The notes beneath the pieces are model-generated. The model was not told where the DNA came from and searched no databases. It saw only the letters and a program-made list of their open reading frames with translations. Below, in pieces: positions 18,634 to 27,209 of a DNA stretch of 64,000 nt. The position numbers and the translations under genes were made by a program. Within the stretch, counting starts at the first letter, position 1. Every line of letters begins with the position of its first letter. The stretch comes from Marinovum sp034669705. Its GTDB lineage: Bacteria > Pseudomonadota > Alphaproteobacteria > Rhodobacterales > Rhodobacteraceae. Where the stretch lies: assembly GCF_034669705.1 (NCBI RefSeq), contig NZ_JAXMOR010000027.1:1-64000 (forward strand), written 5' to 3'.

Positions 18634-19094
18634 GGCCGCGCCACCCGCAGCACCACGCGCTGGGAAAACGCCGTGCCATCCGGCGCGCTGGCGGTGATCC
18701 GCAGGTTCCAGTTGCCGGGCCCGATCTCTGCATCGGCCACATAGGCGCTGCCGTCGAAGCGGAAGGCCGGCGTGCGGTCATCCTGTACATGGGTGGCACG
18801 GCCGAGCACGGCCTGCAGCCGGGCGACCTTCACCGGGTGGCCCGCGGTGTCGGTGATCGCAAGGCGCAGCCGTCCGTCGCGGGCCGAAGCGGCGACCTGC
18901 CAGCCCAGCGCCTGTTGCGCGTCGCGCCGCGCGTCGAAGCTCTGGCTCGCGATATAGGAGTTGCTGACCTCGAGCCCCGGAAAGGTCCTGACCGCGTTGA
19001 AGGCCAGCGCGAGGTTGACGCCGATGATGACGCCGAAGGCGGCAATGAAGATCGCCAGAACGTGCCGTCCGGTGAGGGGGCGGGTCGATGTCAT
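18630..19094 (-). CDS. ccoH: cbb3 oxidase assembly protein CcoH (FixH)
   Basis: The product (154 residues) has one N-terminal transmembrane segment (HVLAIFIAAFGVIIGVNLAL), the conserved FPGLEVSNSYIASQSF region and an immunoglobulin-like periplasmic domain. CcoH stabilises the assembling cbb3 complex. The ATG at 19094 lies one base after the ccoG stop; a longer upstream frame is only overlap with ccoG. It overlaps ccoI by 4 bp. Confidence 0.9.
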   Translation of the reverse strand: MTSTRPLTGRHVLAIFIAAFGVIIGVNLALAFNAVRTFPGLEVSNSYIASQSFDARRDAQQALGWQVAASARDGRLRLAITDTAGHPVKVARLQAVLGRATHVQDDRTPAFRFDGSAYVADAEIGPGNWNLRITASAPDGTAFSQRVVLRVARP

Positions 19095-19095
19095 C

Positions 19096-20643
19096 TCAGG
19101 ACTCCTTGCCGTTGAACACGGTGTCTTCAAAACTGCGCTCGCCGCTCTCGGTGTCCTCGACCCAGAGCCGGATCGCGGTGCGGGCCTGACCGGCGGCCGC
19201 ACTGCCGGCCGGGGCGATCACGTAGATCTTGTGCAAGCGGGTGGCGTCGGCGGGCACGGTGACGGTGGGGCCGGCCGCGCCTTCGACCTCCAGCAATAGG
19301 GTCGGATCACCCGCCACCGAAAGCCGGAACGGCTGGGCGCTGCCGTGCTTGTTGCGCAGGCGGACCTCGTAGGTGTTGCGGATCGCGCCGTCGGACAGGG
19401 TGACAAAGGTGGGGTTGCGCACCGGGGCGACCGTCATGTCGATCTCGGGGCGGATGAAGAGAGCAACGAGCAACGCCAGCCCGACGCCGGCCCAGAGCGC
19501 GGTGTAAAGCACGGTGCGGGGGCGGAACACTTGCTGCCAGATCGGCTTGGGCGGCTCACCCGCGCGTTCGGCCGCCTCGTCGGTCAGCGCCATGTAGTCG
19601 ATGAGCCCGCGCGGCTTGCCGATCCTTGCCATCACGTCGTCACAGGCGTCGATGCAGAGCGCGCAGGTGATGCATTCCATCTGCTGGCCGTTGCGGATGT
19701 CGATGCCCATCGGACAGACGTTGACGCAGGCCATGCAGTCGATGCAGTCGCCGGGCGGCCGGTCCTTGGCGGGCGTCGCGGCGCGGGGCGGCGCATGGGG
19801 CATCGGCGTCGAGGGGTAGGCGGGGGCGGCGCGCCCGGTGACGGCCTCTTCCGCCGCGATCTCGAGTGACAGCACCTTGTTGCGGGGCTTGCGCCGCGCG
19901 TTGCCCTTGCCACGCGGCTCGCCGCGCCAGAAACGATAGCCGACGGTCAGGGTGTCTTCGTCCATCATCGCCGCCTGGATGCGCGGCCAAGGGCAGGCAT
20001 AGATGCAGATCTGCTCGCGGGCAAAGCCGCCAAAGACAAAGGTCGTCAGCGTCAGGATCGCCACGGTGACATAGGCCACGGGATGCGCCTCGCCTGTCAC
20101 GAGGGCGCGCAGCAGCGTCGGCGCATCGGCGAAATAGAACACCCAGGCGCCCCCGGTGACGAGCCCGATCAGCAGCCAGAGCGCCCACTTTGTGAGCCGC
20201 AGCCGCGCCTTGCGCAGGTCCATCTTCTGCCGGTGCAGGCGCAGCTGCGCGTTGCGGTCGCCCTCGATCCGGCGTTCGACCAGCAGGAAGAGATCGGTCC
20301 AGACCGTCTGCGGACAGGCATAGCCGCACCAGACCCGGCCCAGCGCCGAGGTGAAGAGGAAGAGCCCGAGCCCGGCCATGATCAGCAGGCCGGCGACGAA
20401 ATAGAACTCATGCGGCCAGATCTCGATCCAGAAGAAATAGAACCGCCGGCCCGCCAGATCGATCAGCACCGCCTGATCCGGCAGGCTCGGCCCCCGGTCC
20501 CAGCGGATCCAGGGCACCAGGTAATAGATGCCCAGCGTGACGATCATGATCGCCCACTTGAGGCTGCGGAACCGCCCCGAGACGCGCTTGGGAAAGATCG
20601 GTTCGCGCGCCTTGTAGAGGCTCTGCTCTGTGGTGTCGGTCAC
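19096..20643 (-). CDS. ccoG: cbb3 oxidase accessory iron-sulfur protein CcoG (FixG)
   Basis: This 515-residue inner-membrane protein has several transmembrane helices, two 4Fe-4S cluster motifs (DCIDCMACVNVCP and CITCALCIDAC, about residues 285-325) and a C-terminal Ig-like domain. CcoG has been shown to act as a cupric reductase supplying Cu(I) to cbb3 assembly. Translation starts at a GTG (20643); no ATG gives the conserved LYKAREPIFPKRVSG region. An FNR-type dyad lies 57 bp upstream, so expression under low oxygen is expected. Confidence 0.94.
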   Translation of the reverse strand: MTDTTEQSLYKAREPIFPKRVSGRFRSLKWAIMIVTLGIYYLVPWIRWDRGPSLPDQAVLIDLAGRRFYFFWIEIWPHEFYFVAGLLIMAGLGLFLFTSALGRVWCGYACPQTVWTDLFLLVERRIEGDRNAQLRLHRQKMDLRKARLRLTKWALWLLIGLVTGGAWVFYFADAPTLLRALVTGEAHPVAYVTVAILTLTTFVFGGFAREQICIYACPWPRIQAAMMDEDTLTVGYRFWRGEPRGKGNARRKPRNKVLSLEIAAEEAVTGRAAPAYPSTPMPHAPPRAATPAKDRPPGDCIDCMACVNVCPMGIDIRNGQQMECITCALCIDACDDVMARIGKPRGLIDYMALTDEAAERAGEPPKPIWQQVFRPRTVLYTALWAGVGLALLVALFIRPEIDMTVAPVRNPTFVTLSDGAIRNTYEVRLRNKHGSAQPFRLSVAGDPTLLLEVEGAAGPTVTVPADATRLHKIYVIAPAGSAAAGQARTAIRLWVEDTESGERSFEDTVFNGKES

Positions 20644-20699
20644 GTGCGGGCTCCGGCTGAGGGGTCAGGCCCTTGTGACCGCTGTGCGCCGCCCCGGCC

Positions 20700-20713
20700 T
20701 TGACCTGTGTCAA
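20700..20713. promoter_or_regulatory. FNR-type box upstream of ccoG
   Basis: TTGACCTGTGTCAA is a perfect 5+5 dyad of the TTGAY-N4-RTCAA form bound by FNR/FnrL proteins. It is placed to activate ccoGHIS under micro-oxic conditions. Confidence 0.75.
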
Positions 20714-20739
20714 ATAGCGGGGCGCGGTGGCGGTTTTCT

Positions 20740-21633
20740 TCAGCCGGCGGTCATCGGCGGCGCCTTGCCCTGCTGGCGCAGCCAGGTGACGAAGCGGCGC
20801 AGCGGCGGGCGCTGCACCCCGGGGCGGGTGACGATGAAATAGCCCTTCTTGCGCACATCCTCGAACAGCACCCGCAGCCGGCCGGCAGCGACATCCTCCT
20901 CGATGAAGATCCGCGCGGTGATGGCGATGCCCTGGCCCTGCCGCGCCGCCTCGATCATCAGGTTGCCGGGCAGCGACGAGATGCCCATGGCGCGATTGCG
21001 GCCGACCCCCAGCCGGGCAAACCATTCGGTGGCCTCGTTGGTGCCTAGCTCCTGCAGCCAGTGAAAGGCGCGCAGATCATTGAGGTCGTCGAACTCGCGG
21101 CTGCCCACCAGCGAGGTCGCGGCGACCACGGCGATCGGCGAGGTCACCAGCAGTTCGGCGTCGAGCCCCGGCCAGTCGCCAGAGCCATAGCGCAGCGCCA
21201 CGTCGATGCCGCCGGGCTCGACCGGCTTCACATCCGCTGTCGGGTCGATCATCAGGCTGACGGCGGGATTGGCGGCGCGGAAATCGGCCAGCCGCGGCAT
21301 CAGCCACGAGGAGGCAAAGCTCGGCGTCGCCGAGACCATCAGCGGCCGGTCGGCATCGCGCCCGGTCAGCTCGTCGCAGGCCCGCGCCACGCCGCCCAAG
21401 CCCTCGAGCAGCGCATCGGCCAGCCGCTGGCCCTCGGGCGTCAGCACCATGGCGCGGCCCGAACGGTCGAGCAGGGTGAGGCCTATATGGGTCTCGAGAT
21501 TGCGGATTTGCTGGCTGATCGCGGCGTGGCTGACGTTGAGCGCATCGCCAGCGGGCTGCACCGCGCCCTTGTCGGCAAAGGCGGCAAAGGCCCGCAGAGC
21601 GGCCAGAGGGGGCAAGGCGGTCCAGTCCATCAT
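20740..21633 (-). CDS. LysR-family regulator (GcvA-like)
   Basis: The product (297 residues) has an N-terminal winged helix (LAALRAFAAFADKGAVQPAG...VSHAAISQQIRNLE) and a C-terminal substrate-binding domain. The sequence layout is that of the GcvA branch. The target is unknown. It sits between the two cbb3 clusters and is transcribed divergently from a pair of tiny basic reading frames 98 bp away, which are the natural candidates for its control. LysR regulators of this branch such as Brucella VtlR are known to activate small basic-protein genes. Confidence 0.88.
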   Translation of the reverse strand: MMDWTALPPLAALRAFAAFADKGAVQPAGDALNVSHAAISQQIRNLETHIGLTLLDRSGRAMVLTPEGQRLADALLEGLGGVARACDELTGRDADRPLMVSATPSFASSWLMPRLADFRAANPAVSLMIDPTADVKPVEPGGIDVALRYGSGDWPGLDAELLVTSPIAVVAATSLVGSREFDDLNDLRAFHWLQELGTNEATEWFARLGVGRNRAMGISSLPGNLMIEAARQGQGIAITARIFIEEDVAAGRLRVLFEDVRKKGYFIVTRPGVQRPPLRRFVTWLRQQGKAPPMTAG

Positions 21634-21731
21634 GTAATCCTGTCTTACACGTATGAAATATTCCAGACTCGCCCGTCAGCCGTCAATAGCGCATGTTGAG
21701 AGCACATCAACAAGGTCCCCAGGAGGCTGAC

Positions 21732-21896
21732 ATGTTCGGAATTTTTGCAGACGTCTTCAAGCGCGCAACCTATCTCGACGACCCCCACGCAGGCTATCGC
21801 CGGGAGGAACCGCCGCAGCGCGACATCCATCAGCGCGCGCCGTTCCACTGGTCTTACGAGACCCGCCGCCGGCTGGGGCGCGAGGACAATGGCTGA
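21732..21896 (+). CDS. Small basic hypothetical protein (54 aa)
   Basis: This frame starts at ATG 21732 with a strong AGGAGG site at 21721-21726. It encodes a charged, Arg-rich 54-residue protein beginning MFGIFADVFKRATYLDDPH. No transmembrane helix or signal is evident and I do not recognise a family. It is divergent from the GcvA-like LysR gene and overlaps the next tiny frame by 8 bp. The pair ends in a terminator, so this looks like a real bicistronic unit. Confidence 0.6.
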   Translation: MFGIFADVFKRATYLDDPHAGYRREEPPQRDIHQRAPFHWSYETRRRLGREDNG

Positions 21897-21978
21897 GCGT
21901 CAGAGGCCACGCCGCTGGCCCTGGGGCCGCGGACGCTGGCGGCGGCAGGAGCTGCCCTTCGGCCGACGCTACCTGTGA
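21889..21978 (+). CDS. Arginine/tryptophan-rich 29-residue microprotein candidate
   Basis: The frame starts at ATG 21889 inside the end of the preceding gene and encodes 29 residues, 10 of them Arg and 3 Trp (core PRRWPWGRGRWRRQ). It ends just before a terminator at 21983. The start has a GGCGCGAGG-type upstream region but no clear Shine-Dalgarno site; coupling to the upstream stop is possible. Composition suggests nucleic-acid or membrane binding, but that is speculation. The coding status is unproven. Confidence 0.35.
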   Translation: MAERQRPRRWPWGRGRWRRQELPFGRRYL

Positions 21979-21982
21979 CACC

Positions 21983-22008
21983 AAAGGCCGCCCGCGCAGG
22001 CGGCCTTT
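21983..22008. terminator. Intrinsic terminator
   Basis: AAAGGCCGCC and GGCGGCCTTT form a perfect 10-bp stem around a 6-base loop. It closes the small plus-strand unit. The T-run is only part of the stem, so strength is moderate. Confidence 0.65.
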
Positions 22009-22099
22009 GCCGTTTCGAACACCGGAGCCCCGCGAGACGCAAATCACGATCGGGGCCCCGGTGCCGACCCGGAGACGGAAGGGCTGTCCCCGGTGTTCG

Positions 22100-22990
22100 C
22101 TAGTCGGTCGCAGTTGCCTCGCCGCCGCCAAGCCCGTGGACATAAGCAGCCACCGCCCGGATCTCGGCCTCGCTCAACCGCCCCTGCCAGGCCGGCATGA
22201 CGCCGTAGCGGGCGTTGTGCACGGTCTCGACCAGCCGCTCGTAATCGCCGCCATAGAGCCAGATCGCGTCGGTCAGATCCGGCGCGCCCTGGGTCCGGTC
22301 GCCGGTGGCGTCCTCGGCATGGCAGGCGGAACATTGCTCGGCAAAGACCGCGGCCCCGGCCGTAACTTCACCGGGGTCCTGAGGCTCGCCCGAGAGCGAC
22401 ATCACGTAGTTCACCACCTGGCTGATCTCCTCATCCTCGAGCAGGTCGTCGCGGCCAAAGGCGGGCATCATCGAGAACCGTGTGTCGGGGTGTTCTTCGA
22501 TGCGAATGCCATAGGAGATCGTCTCATGGATCGCGGTGATGTCGCCGCCCCAGAGCCAGTCATCGTCGAGCAGGTTGGGATAGCCGCTGGCCTGGGCACC
22601 AGCTGCGCCAGAGCCGTGACATTGCGCGCACCAGGTGCGGAACACGGCGGCCCCTGCGTTGCCGGCATAGCTTACAAGCGCGGGGTCATTGTCAATCGCC
22701 GTCAGCTCCGTTGTCTCGAGCCGCGCGTTGATCTCGGCATTGGCGGCATCGACCGCGGCGATCTCTGCCGCCACCTCGGCGCGGGTGGAATAGCCCAGCA
22801 CACCGGCGGTCGCCCGCGAGATCCCCGGCCAGGCGGGATAGGCGATGGTACAGCCGATCCCCCAGACGATGGTGGCGTAGAAAGCCCAGAGCCACCAGCG
22901 CGGCAGCGGGTTGTTGAACTCTTCGATCCCGTCCCAGCTGTGGCCGGTGGTTTCGGGATCGCCCTTTTGCTTCGGGGGTGTCCGGCTCAT
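22100..22990 (-). CDS. ccoP: cbb3-type cytochrome oxidase diheme subunit CcoP
   Basis: This 296-residue membrane-anchored diheme cytochrome c passes electrons to CcoO/CcoN. It has an N-terminal membrane segment (about residues 32-52) and haem motifs CAQCH at 121-125 and CSACH at 220-224, with Met ligands in the following MMPAF and GVMPAW segments. It is the last gene of ccoNOQP and overlaps ccoQ by 4 bp. Confidence 0.96.
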   Translation of the reverse strand: MSRTPPKQKGDPETTGHSWDGIEEFNNPLPRWWLWAFYATIVWGIGCTIAYPAWPGISRATAGVLGYSTRAEVAAEIAAVDAANAEINARLETTELTAIDNDPALVSYAGNAGAAVFRTWCAQCHGSGAAGAQASGYPNLLDDDWLWGGDITAIHETISYGIRIEEHPDTRFSMMPAFGRDDLLEDEEISQVVNYVMSLSGEPQDPGEVTAGAAVFAEQCSACHAEDATGDRTQGAPDLTDAIWLYGGDYERLVETVHNARYGVMPAWQGRLSEAEIRAVAAYVHGLGGGEATATD

Positions 22991-23175
22991 TTCACCACCT
23001 CTCGGCCAGGCGCTGCCGGCCGGTCGTCATGGCGCAGCGGGATGGCGGCGCAGTCGCGATGGGCGGCGCGGCTGCTGGGGCGCAGGACCCAGGCCACCAT
23101 GCCGACAAAGAAGGTGAACAGCACCAGAAGGCCCCAGCTGTCGGCCAGTTCGCGCAGGATGGAGTAGTTTTCCAT
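22987..23175 (-). CDS. ccoQ: cbb3-type cytochrome oxidase subunit CcoQ
   Basis: This 62-residue protein has one transmembrane helix (LLVLFTFFVGMVAWVLRPS) after MENYSILRELADSWG. CcoQ/FixQ is a small non-haem subunit that stabilises the complex. It lies 11 bp after ccoO and overlaps ccoP by 4 bp; the gene order confirms the call. Confidence 0.92.
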   Translation of the reverse strand: MENYSILRELADSWGLLVLFTFFVGMVAWVLRPSSRAAHRDCAAIPLRHDDRPAAPGREVVK

Positions 23176-23187
23176 GACAATGCCTCC

Positions 23188-23979
23188 TTATCGGCTCGCG
23201 TCGGGGGTGAAGGTCGAGAAATCGACCAGCGTGCCCATCATCTGAAGATAGGCGATCAGCGCATCGGCCTCCGAGACGCCCGGCGTGCCATCGAAATTGC
23301 GCACGTTGACGGCTTCGCCATAGCGCTCGAACAGCCCGTCGTAATCGCTGTCGGGGTCGGCCTGGGCGCGGAAATCGGCCTCGGCGCTCGCCACCATCTC
23401 TTCGCTGTAGGGCACACCGACGATGCGGTGGGTGGCCAGCAGGTCATCGACATGGCGGCCGTCGATCAGCGTCCGTTCGAGCTGGTCGTATTTCGGCATC
23501 ACCGATTCCGGCACCACCGACTGCGGATCGCGGAAGTGATCGACGTGCCAGTCGTCCGAATACCGCCCGCCGACACGGGCGAGGTCCGGCCCGGTGCGCT
23601 TGGAGCCCCATTGAAACGGGTGGTCATACATCGATTCCGCGGCCAGCGAGTAATGGCCATAGCGTTCGACCTCGTCGCGCATCGGCCGGATCATCTGGCT
23701 GTGGCAGGTGTAGCAGCCCTCGCGCACATAGATGTCGCGCCCGGTCAGCTCCAGCGGGGTGTAGGGGCGCATGCCAGCGACCTTTTCGATGGTGTTGTCG
23801 AGGTAGAACAGCGGCACGATCTGCACCAGGCCGCCGATCGTCACGACGAGAAAGCTGAAGATCAGCAGGAGCGTCGCGTTCTTCTCGAGGATCTTGTGCC
23901 GGTCGAGGATCGAGCGGCGGCGCGGCCGCGCGCCCAGGCCAGTGGCGGTTGCGGGCATCGGGGGTTTGTCAGTTGCCAT
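23188..23979 (-). CDS. ccoO: cbb3-type cytochrome oxidase monohaem subunit CcoO
   Basis: The product (263 residues) is a monohaem cytochrome c with an N-terminal anchor helix (NATLLLIFSFLVVTIGGLVQIVPL, about residues 34-58), the haem motif CYTCH at 89-93 and the conserved TGRDIYVREG and MIRPMRDEVERYGHYS segments. It is about 20 residues longer than most CcoO proteins at the N-terminus; a downstream start is not obvious. It lies 11 bp after ccoN. Confidence 0.95.
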   Translation of the reverse strand: MATDKPPMPATATGLGARPRRRSILDRHKILEKNATLLLIFSFLVVTIGGLVQIVPLFYLDNTIEKVAGMRPYTPLELTGRDIYVREGCYTCHSQMIRPMRDEVERYGHYSLAAESMYDHPFQWGSKRTGPDLARVGGRYSDDWHVDHFRDPQSVVPESVMPKYDQLERTLIDGRHVDDLLATHRIVGVPYSEEMVASAEADFRAQADPDSDYDGLFERYGEAVNVRNFDGTPGVSEADALIAYLQMMGTLVDFSTFTPDASR

Positions 23980-23990
23980 CTCCGGTCTCC

Positions 23991-25604
23991 TTATTCAGCC
24001 GGCGTGGCATGGGCTGCGGCGGCAGGGGCCTCGACGGCCGGGCTGCGTCTCACAGTCATCCACAGGTTGAAACACATGATCAGCGCGCCGGCGAGGAACA
24101 TCACGCCCCCGAGGCCCCGGACCACATACATCGGCAATTTCGCGGCAACGGTGTCGGCGAAGGAATTCACCAGGAAGCCATTGGCATCCACCTCGCGCCA
24201 CATCAGCCCTTCCATGATGCCGGTGACCCACATCGAGGCGGCGTAGAGCACGATGCCGATGGTCGCGAGCCAGAAGTGCCAGCTGACGAGGCTCAGGGAA
24301 TAGAGCCGCTCGCGGTTCCACAGGCGGGGCACCAGGAAATAGAGCGCGCCGAAGGTGATCATGCCGTTCCAGCCCAGCGCGCCGGAATGCACGTGGCCGA
24401 TGGTCCAGTCGGTGTAATGGCTCAGCGAGTTCACCGCGCGGATCGACATCATCGGGCCCTCGAAGGTCGACATGCCATAAAAGCCGATCGAGATCACCAT
24501 CATGCGGATCACCGGATCAGTGCGCAGCTTGTCCCAGGCGCCAGACAGCGTCATCAGCCCGTTGATCATGCCGCCCCAGGAGGGCATCCAGAGGATGATC
24601 GAGAACACCATGCCCAGAGTCGAGGCCCAGTCGGGCAGGGCGGTGTAATGCAGGTGGTGCGGCCCGGCCCAGATATAGAGGAAGATCAGTGCCCAGAAGT
24701 GGATGATCGACAGCTTGTAGCTGAAGATCGGGCGTTCGGCCTGTTTCGGGACGAAGTAGTACATCATGCCGAGAAAGCCCGCGGTGAGGAAGAAGCCCAC
24801 GGCGTTGTGGCCGTACCACCATTGCACCATGGCATCCTGCACGCCGGAAAACACCTGCACCGATTTCGAGCCCCAGATCGACACCGGGATCGAGAGGTTG
24901 TTGACCACATGCAGCATCGCCACGGTGACAATGAAGGCCAGGTAGAACCAGTTGGCGACATAGATATGCGGCTCGCGGCGGCGGATGATCGTGCCGAGAA
25001 AGACCGCGAGATAGACCAGCCAGACCAGTGTCAGCCAGAGGTCGATGTACCACTCGGGCTCGGCGTATTCCTTGGACTGGGTCGATCCGAGCAGATAGCC
25101 CGTGGCGGCCAGCACGATAAAGAGCTGGTAGCCCCAGAACACGAACCAGGCGGCATTGCCGCCCCAGAGCCGCGCGGCGCTGGTGCGCTGGACCATGTAG
25201 AAGGAGGTGGCGATCAGCGCGTTGCCGCCAAAGGCGAAGATCACCGCCGAGGTGTGCAGCGGCCGCAGCCGGCCGAAATTGGCATAGCCTTCGGACCAGT
25301 CGAAATTTAGCGCCGGAAAGGCCAGCTGGAAGGCGATGAAGGTGCCGACCAGAAAGCCCACCACCCCCCAAAGCGCGGTGGCGATCACCCCGTAACGGAC
25401 GACACCGTCCATGTAGGCGGTCTCGTCGACCGGCGCGGGCGGATCTTCGTCGGTGTTGCGCAGCACCCAGAGGAACAGGCCGCCGGCGATCACGAGAATC
25501 AGCACGGCATGCACCTGATAGGCCAGGTCGCGCGCGAAATTGGCCGCCAGCGCCGAAAACAGCACCAGCAGACCGAGCGCGGCCAGATTGATATAGTTCA
25601 ACAT
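23991..25604 (-). CDS. ccoN: cbb3-type cytochrome oxidase catalytic subunit CcoN
   Basis: This 537-residue subunit carries the low-spin haem and the haem-copper oxygen-reducing centre in about 12 helices. Metal-ligand histidine motifs are visible in order: RPLHTSAVIF, WWYGHNAVGF, GPHHLHYTA and IGHVHSGALG. The start MLNYINLAALG at 25604 was preferred to a longer leader. The operon lies downstream of two FNR-type boxes shared with the divergent Usp gene. Confidence 0.96.
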   Translation of the reverse strand: MLNYINLAALGLLVLFSALAANFARDLAYQVHAVLILVIAGGLFLWVLRNTDEDPPAPVDETAYMDGVVRYGVIATALWGVVGFLVGTFIAFQLAFPALNFDWSEGYANFGRLRPLHTSAVIFAFGGNALIATSFYMVQRTSAARLWGGNAAWFVFWGYQLFIVLAATGYLLGSTQSKEYAEPEWYIDLWLTLVWLVYLAVFLGTIIRRREPHIYVANWFYLAFIVTVAMLHVVNNLSIPVSIWGSKSVQVFSGVQDAMVQWWYGHNAVGFFLTAGFLGMMYYFVPKQAERPIFSYKLSIIHFWALIFLYIWAGPHHLHYTALPDWASTLGMVFSIILWMPSWGGMINGLMTLSGAWDKLRTDPVIRMMVISIGFYGMSTFEGPMMSIRAVNSLSHYTDWTIGHVHSGALGWNGMITFGALYFLVPRLWNRERLYSLSLVSWHFWLATIGIVLYAASMWVTGIMEGLMWREVDANGFLVNSFADTVAAKLPMYVVRGLGGVMFLAGALIMCFNLWMTVRRSPAVEAPAAAAHATPAE

Positions 25605-25694
25605 GGTTCGTCCCTTCGTCTGGCCCCGCAGGATTCGTTGACCGCCGGGCAAATACGGATGCGGCGTTTCTGCGCCGGCGGGGCGCGGGCCGCC

Positions 25695-25708
25695 TTGATC
25701 TGGGTCAA
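25695..25708. promoter_or_regulatory. FNR-type box 1 (ccoN/usp)
   Basis: TTGATCTGGGTCAA is a TTGAT-N4-RTCAA dyad centred about 97 bp from the ccoN start and 95 bp from the Usp start. It is a typical FnrL site in the divergent promoter. Confidence 0.75.
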
Positions 25709-25726
25709 GCGATCGGTCGCCCGGGT

Positions 25727-25740
25727 TTGATCTGGCTCAA
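25727..25740. promoter_or_regulatory. FNR-type box 2 (ccoN/usp)
   Basis: TTGATCTGGCTCAA is a second dyad 32 bp from the first (three helical turns). It lies closer to the Usp gene (about 63 bp from its start), suggesting one site per divergent promoter. Confidence 0.7.
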
Positions 25741-25796
25741 GGCGCGGCGGGTGCGGCGGGCCCAGGGTGAGGGGACACAATGAGGGAGATGCCTCG

Positions 25797-26636
25797 ATGA
25801 CCTACCAATCCATAGTTACCGTTCTCACCGACAGCGCGCTCGACACCTCGGTGCTACCGCAGGCCGCCGATCTGGCCAGCCAGATGCAGGCCCATCTCGA
25901 GGTGCTCTGCCTCGGCGTCGACAGCAGCCAGAGCGGATACTACTTTGCCGGCGCCAACGCGGTGATCCTGCAGGAGGCGCTGACCCGCGCCTCGGCCGAG
26001 GCGCAGGCGCTCGATGCGGCCGCGCGGGTCTGGCTGGGCCGGGCCGACCTGCGCTGGAGCACCGATGTCGCCATGGCACAGGCCAGCGATCTGGGCCGCC
26101 TGGTGGCGGGGCACGCGCGGTTTGCCGACCTTGTGGTGCTGTCGAAACCCTATGGCGCAGGCTGCGGCATCGATCAGGAGGCGGTGATCGAGGGCGCGCT
26201 CTTTGGTGCGCAGGTGCCGGTGCTGGTGATGCCGGAGGGGCTGATGCCCCGGGCCGCACCGCGCCGCGTGGTCATCGGCTGGAACGAAAGCGCCGAGGCA
26301 TTGCGGGCGGTGCGCGCCGCATTGCCCCTGCTCAAGACCGCCGACCGGGTGGCGGTGACCGTGATCGATCCGCCGGTGCACGGGCCGACCCGCTCGGACC
26401 CGGGCGGCCCGCTGTCGCAATATCTCGCGCGGCATGGCGTCAAGGTCGAGATCGACATCCTGTCACGGTCGCTGCCGCGGGTGTCAGAGGTGCTGGCACG
26501 CTATTGCACGGACGCCGACGCCGATATGCTGGTGATGGGCGCCTATGGGCATTCGCGGTTCCGCGAGGCGATCCTGGGCGGCGCGACACGCGACCTGCTC
26601 GAACACGCGCGGCTGCCGGTGTTCATGGCGCATTGA
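25797..26636 (+). CDS. Tandem universal stress protein (UspA family)
   Basis: This 279-residue cytoplasmic protein has two Usp domains (about 1-140 and 150-279). The second ends in the nucleotide-binding type pattern GAYGHSRFREAILGGATRDL, while the first lacks a clear Gly motif. The ATG at 25797 is preceded by a GGGAG site about 10 bases upstream. Its promoter region carries the twin FNR boxes shared with ccoN, so oxygen-limited induction is expected; Usp genes next to ccoN are common in this family. Confidence 0.9.
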   Translation: MTYQSIVTVLTDSALDTSVLPQAADLASQMQAHLEVLCLGVDSSQSGYYFAGANAVILQEALTRASAEAQALDAAARVWLGRADLRWSTDVAMAQASDLGRLVAGHARFADLVVLSKPYGAGCGIDQEAVIEGALFGAQVPVLVMPEGLMPRAAPRRVVIGWNESAEALRAVRAALPLLKTADRVAVTVIDPPVHGPTRSDPGGPLSQYLARHGVKVEIDILSRSLPRVSEVLARYCTDADADMLVMGAYGHSRFREAILGGATRDLLEHARLPVFMAH

Positions 26637-26647
26637 GGGGCGCGCGC

Positions 26648-27082
26648 TCAGGCCTGCTGGGTGATCCAGACCCCAAGGCCCATCACCCCGATGCCCAGCG
26701 CACGGGTCAGGGTGAGCGGCGAGACCTGAGCGGTGAAGAGGCCGAAATGGTCGATCGCCGCGGCGCTGACCAGCTGGCCCAGCAGGACAAAGAACACCGC
26801 GTTGCCGACGCCGAACTTCGGCGCGATCCAGGTGACTGTGAGCACGTAGAAGGCGACAAAGAGCCCGGCGAGGAACAGATGCCGCGGCGCGCCTGCCGCC
26901 CGCGCCAGCGCGGTCGGGCCAGTGATCAGCAGGACGGTGAGCGTGGCCAGAAGTGCGACGCAGAACAGGATGGTCGCCGCCGCCGCCGGAGAGCCCATGC
27001 GCTGGCCCAGCGCCGCGTTCAGCGCGGCGAGCAGCGGAATGCCGAACCCGGCGGCAAGCATGGTCAGGGCGTAACTCGGCAT
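26648..27082 (-). CDS. DMT-superfamily inner-membrane protein (DUF606/YdcZ type)
   Basis: The product (144 residues) is hydrophobic with four or five predicted helices and the family hallmark GIPLLAALNAALGQRMGSP near the N-terminus and FGLFTAQVSPLTLTRALGIG near the C-terminus. It is a half-size DMT transporter likely acting as a dimer; the substrate is unknown. The ATG at 27082 gives the canonical MPSYALTML. It converges on the Usp gene. Confidence 0.85.
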   Translation of the reverse strand: MPSYALTMLAAGFGIPLLAALNAALGQRMGSPAAAATILFCVALLATLTVLLITGPTALARAAGAPRHLFLAGLFVAFYVLTVTWIAPKFGVGNAVFFVLLGQLVSAAAIDHFGLFTAQVSPLTLTRALGIGVMGLGVWITQQA

Positions 27083-27209
27083 CGGCCGTCTCCTTTGGCA
27101 GGTCGGGCACACTATGGCGCGAAATTCCCTGGGCGCCAGCCTCTTTGCCATTGCGGCAGGGAGGCGGGGATTTATAGGTCACATCACGCGAGCAACAGGA
27201 CATGACATC

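Noticed and set aside
16987..18744. Plus-strand frame opposite ccoI
   Set aside because: Antisense to a protein with all P-type ATPase motifs; no independent support.
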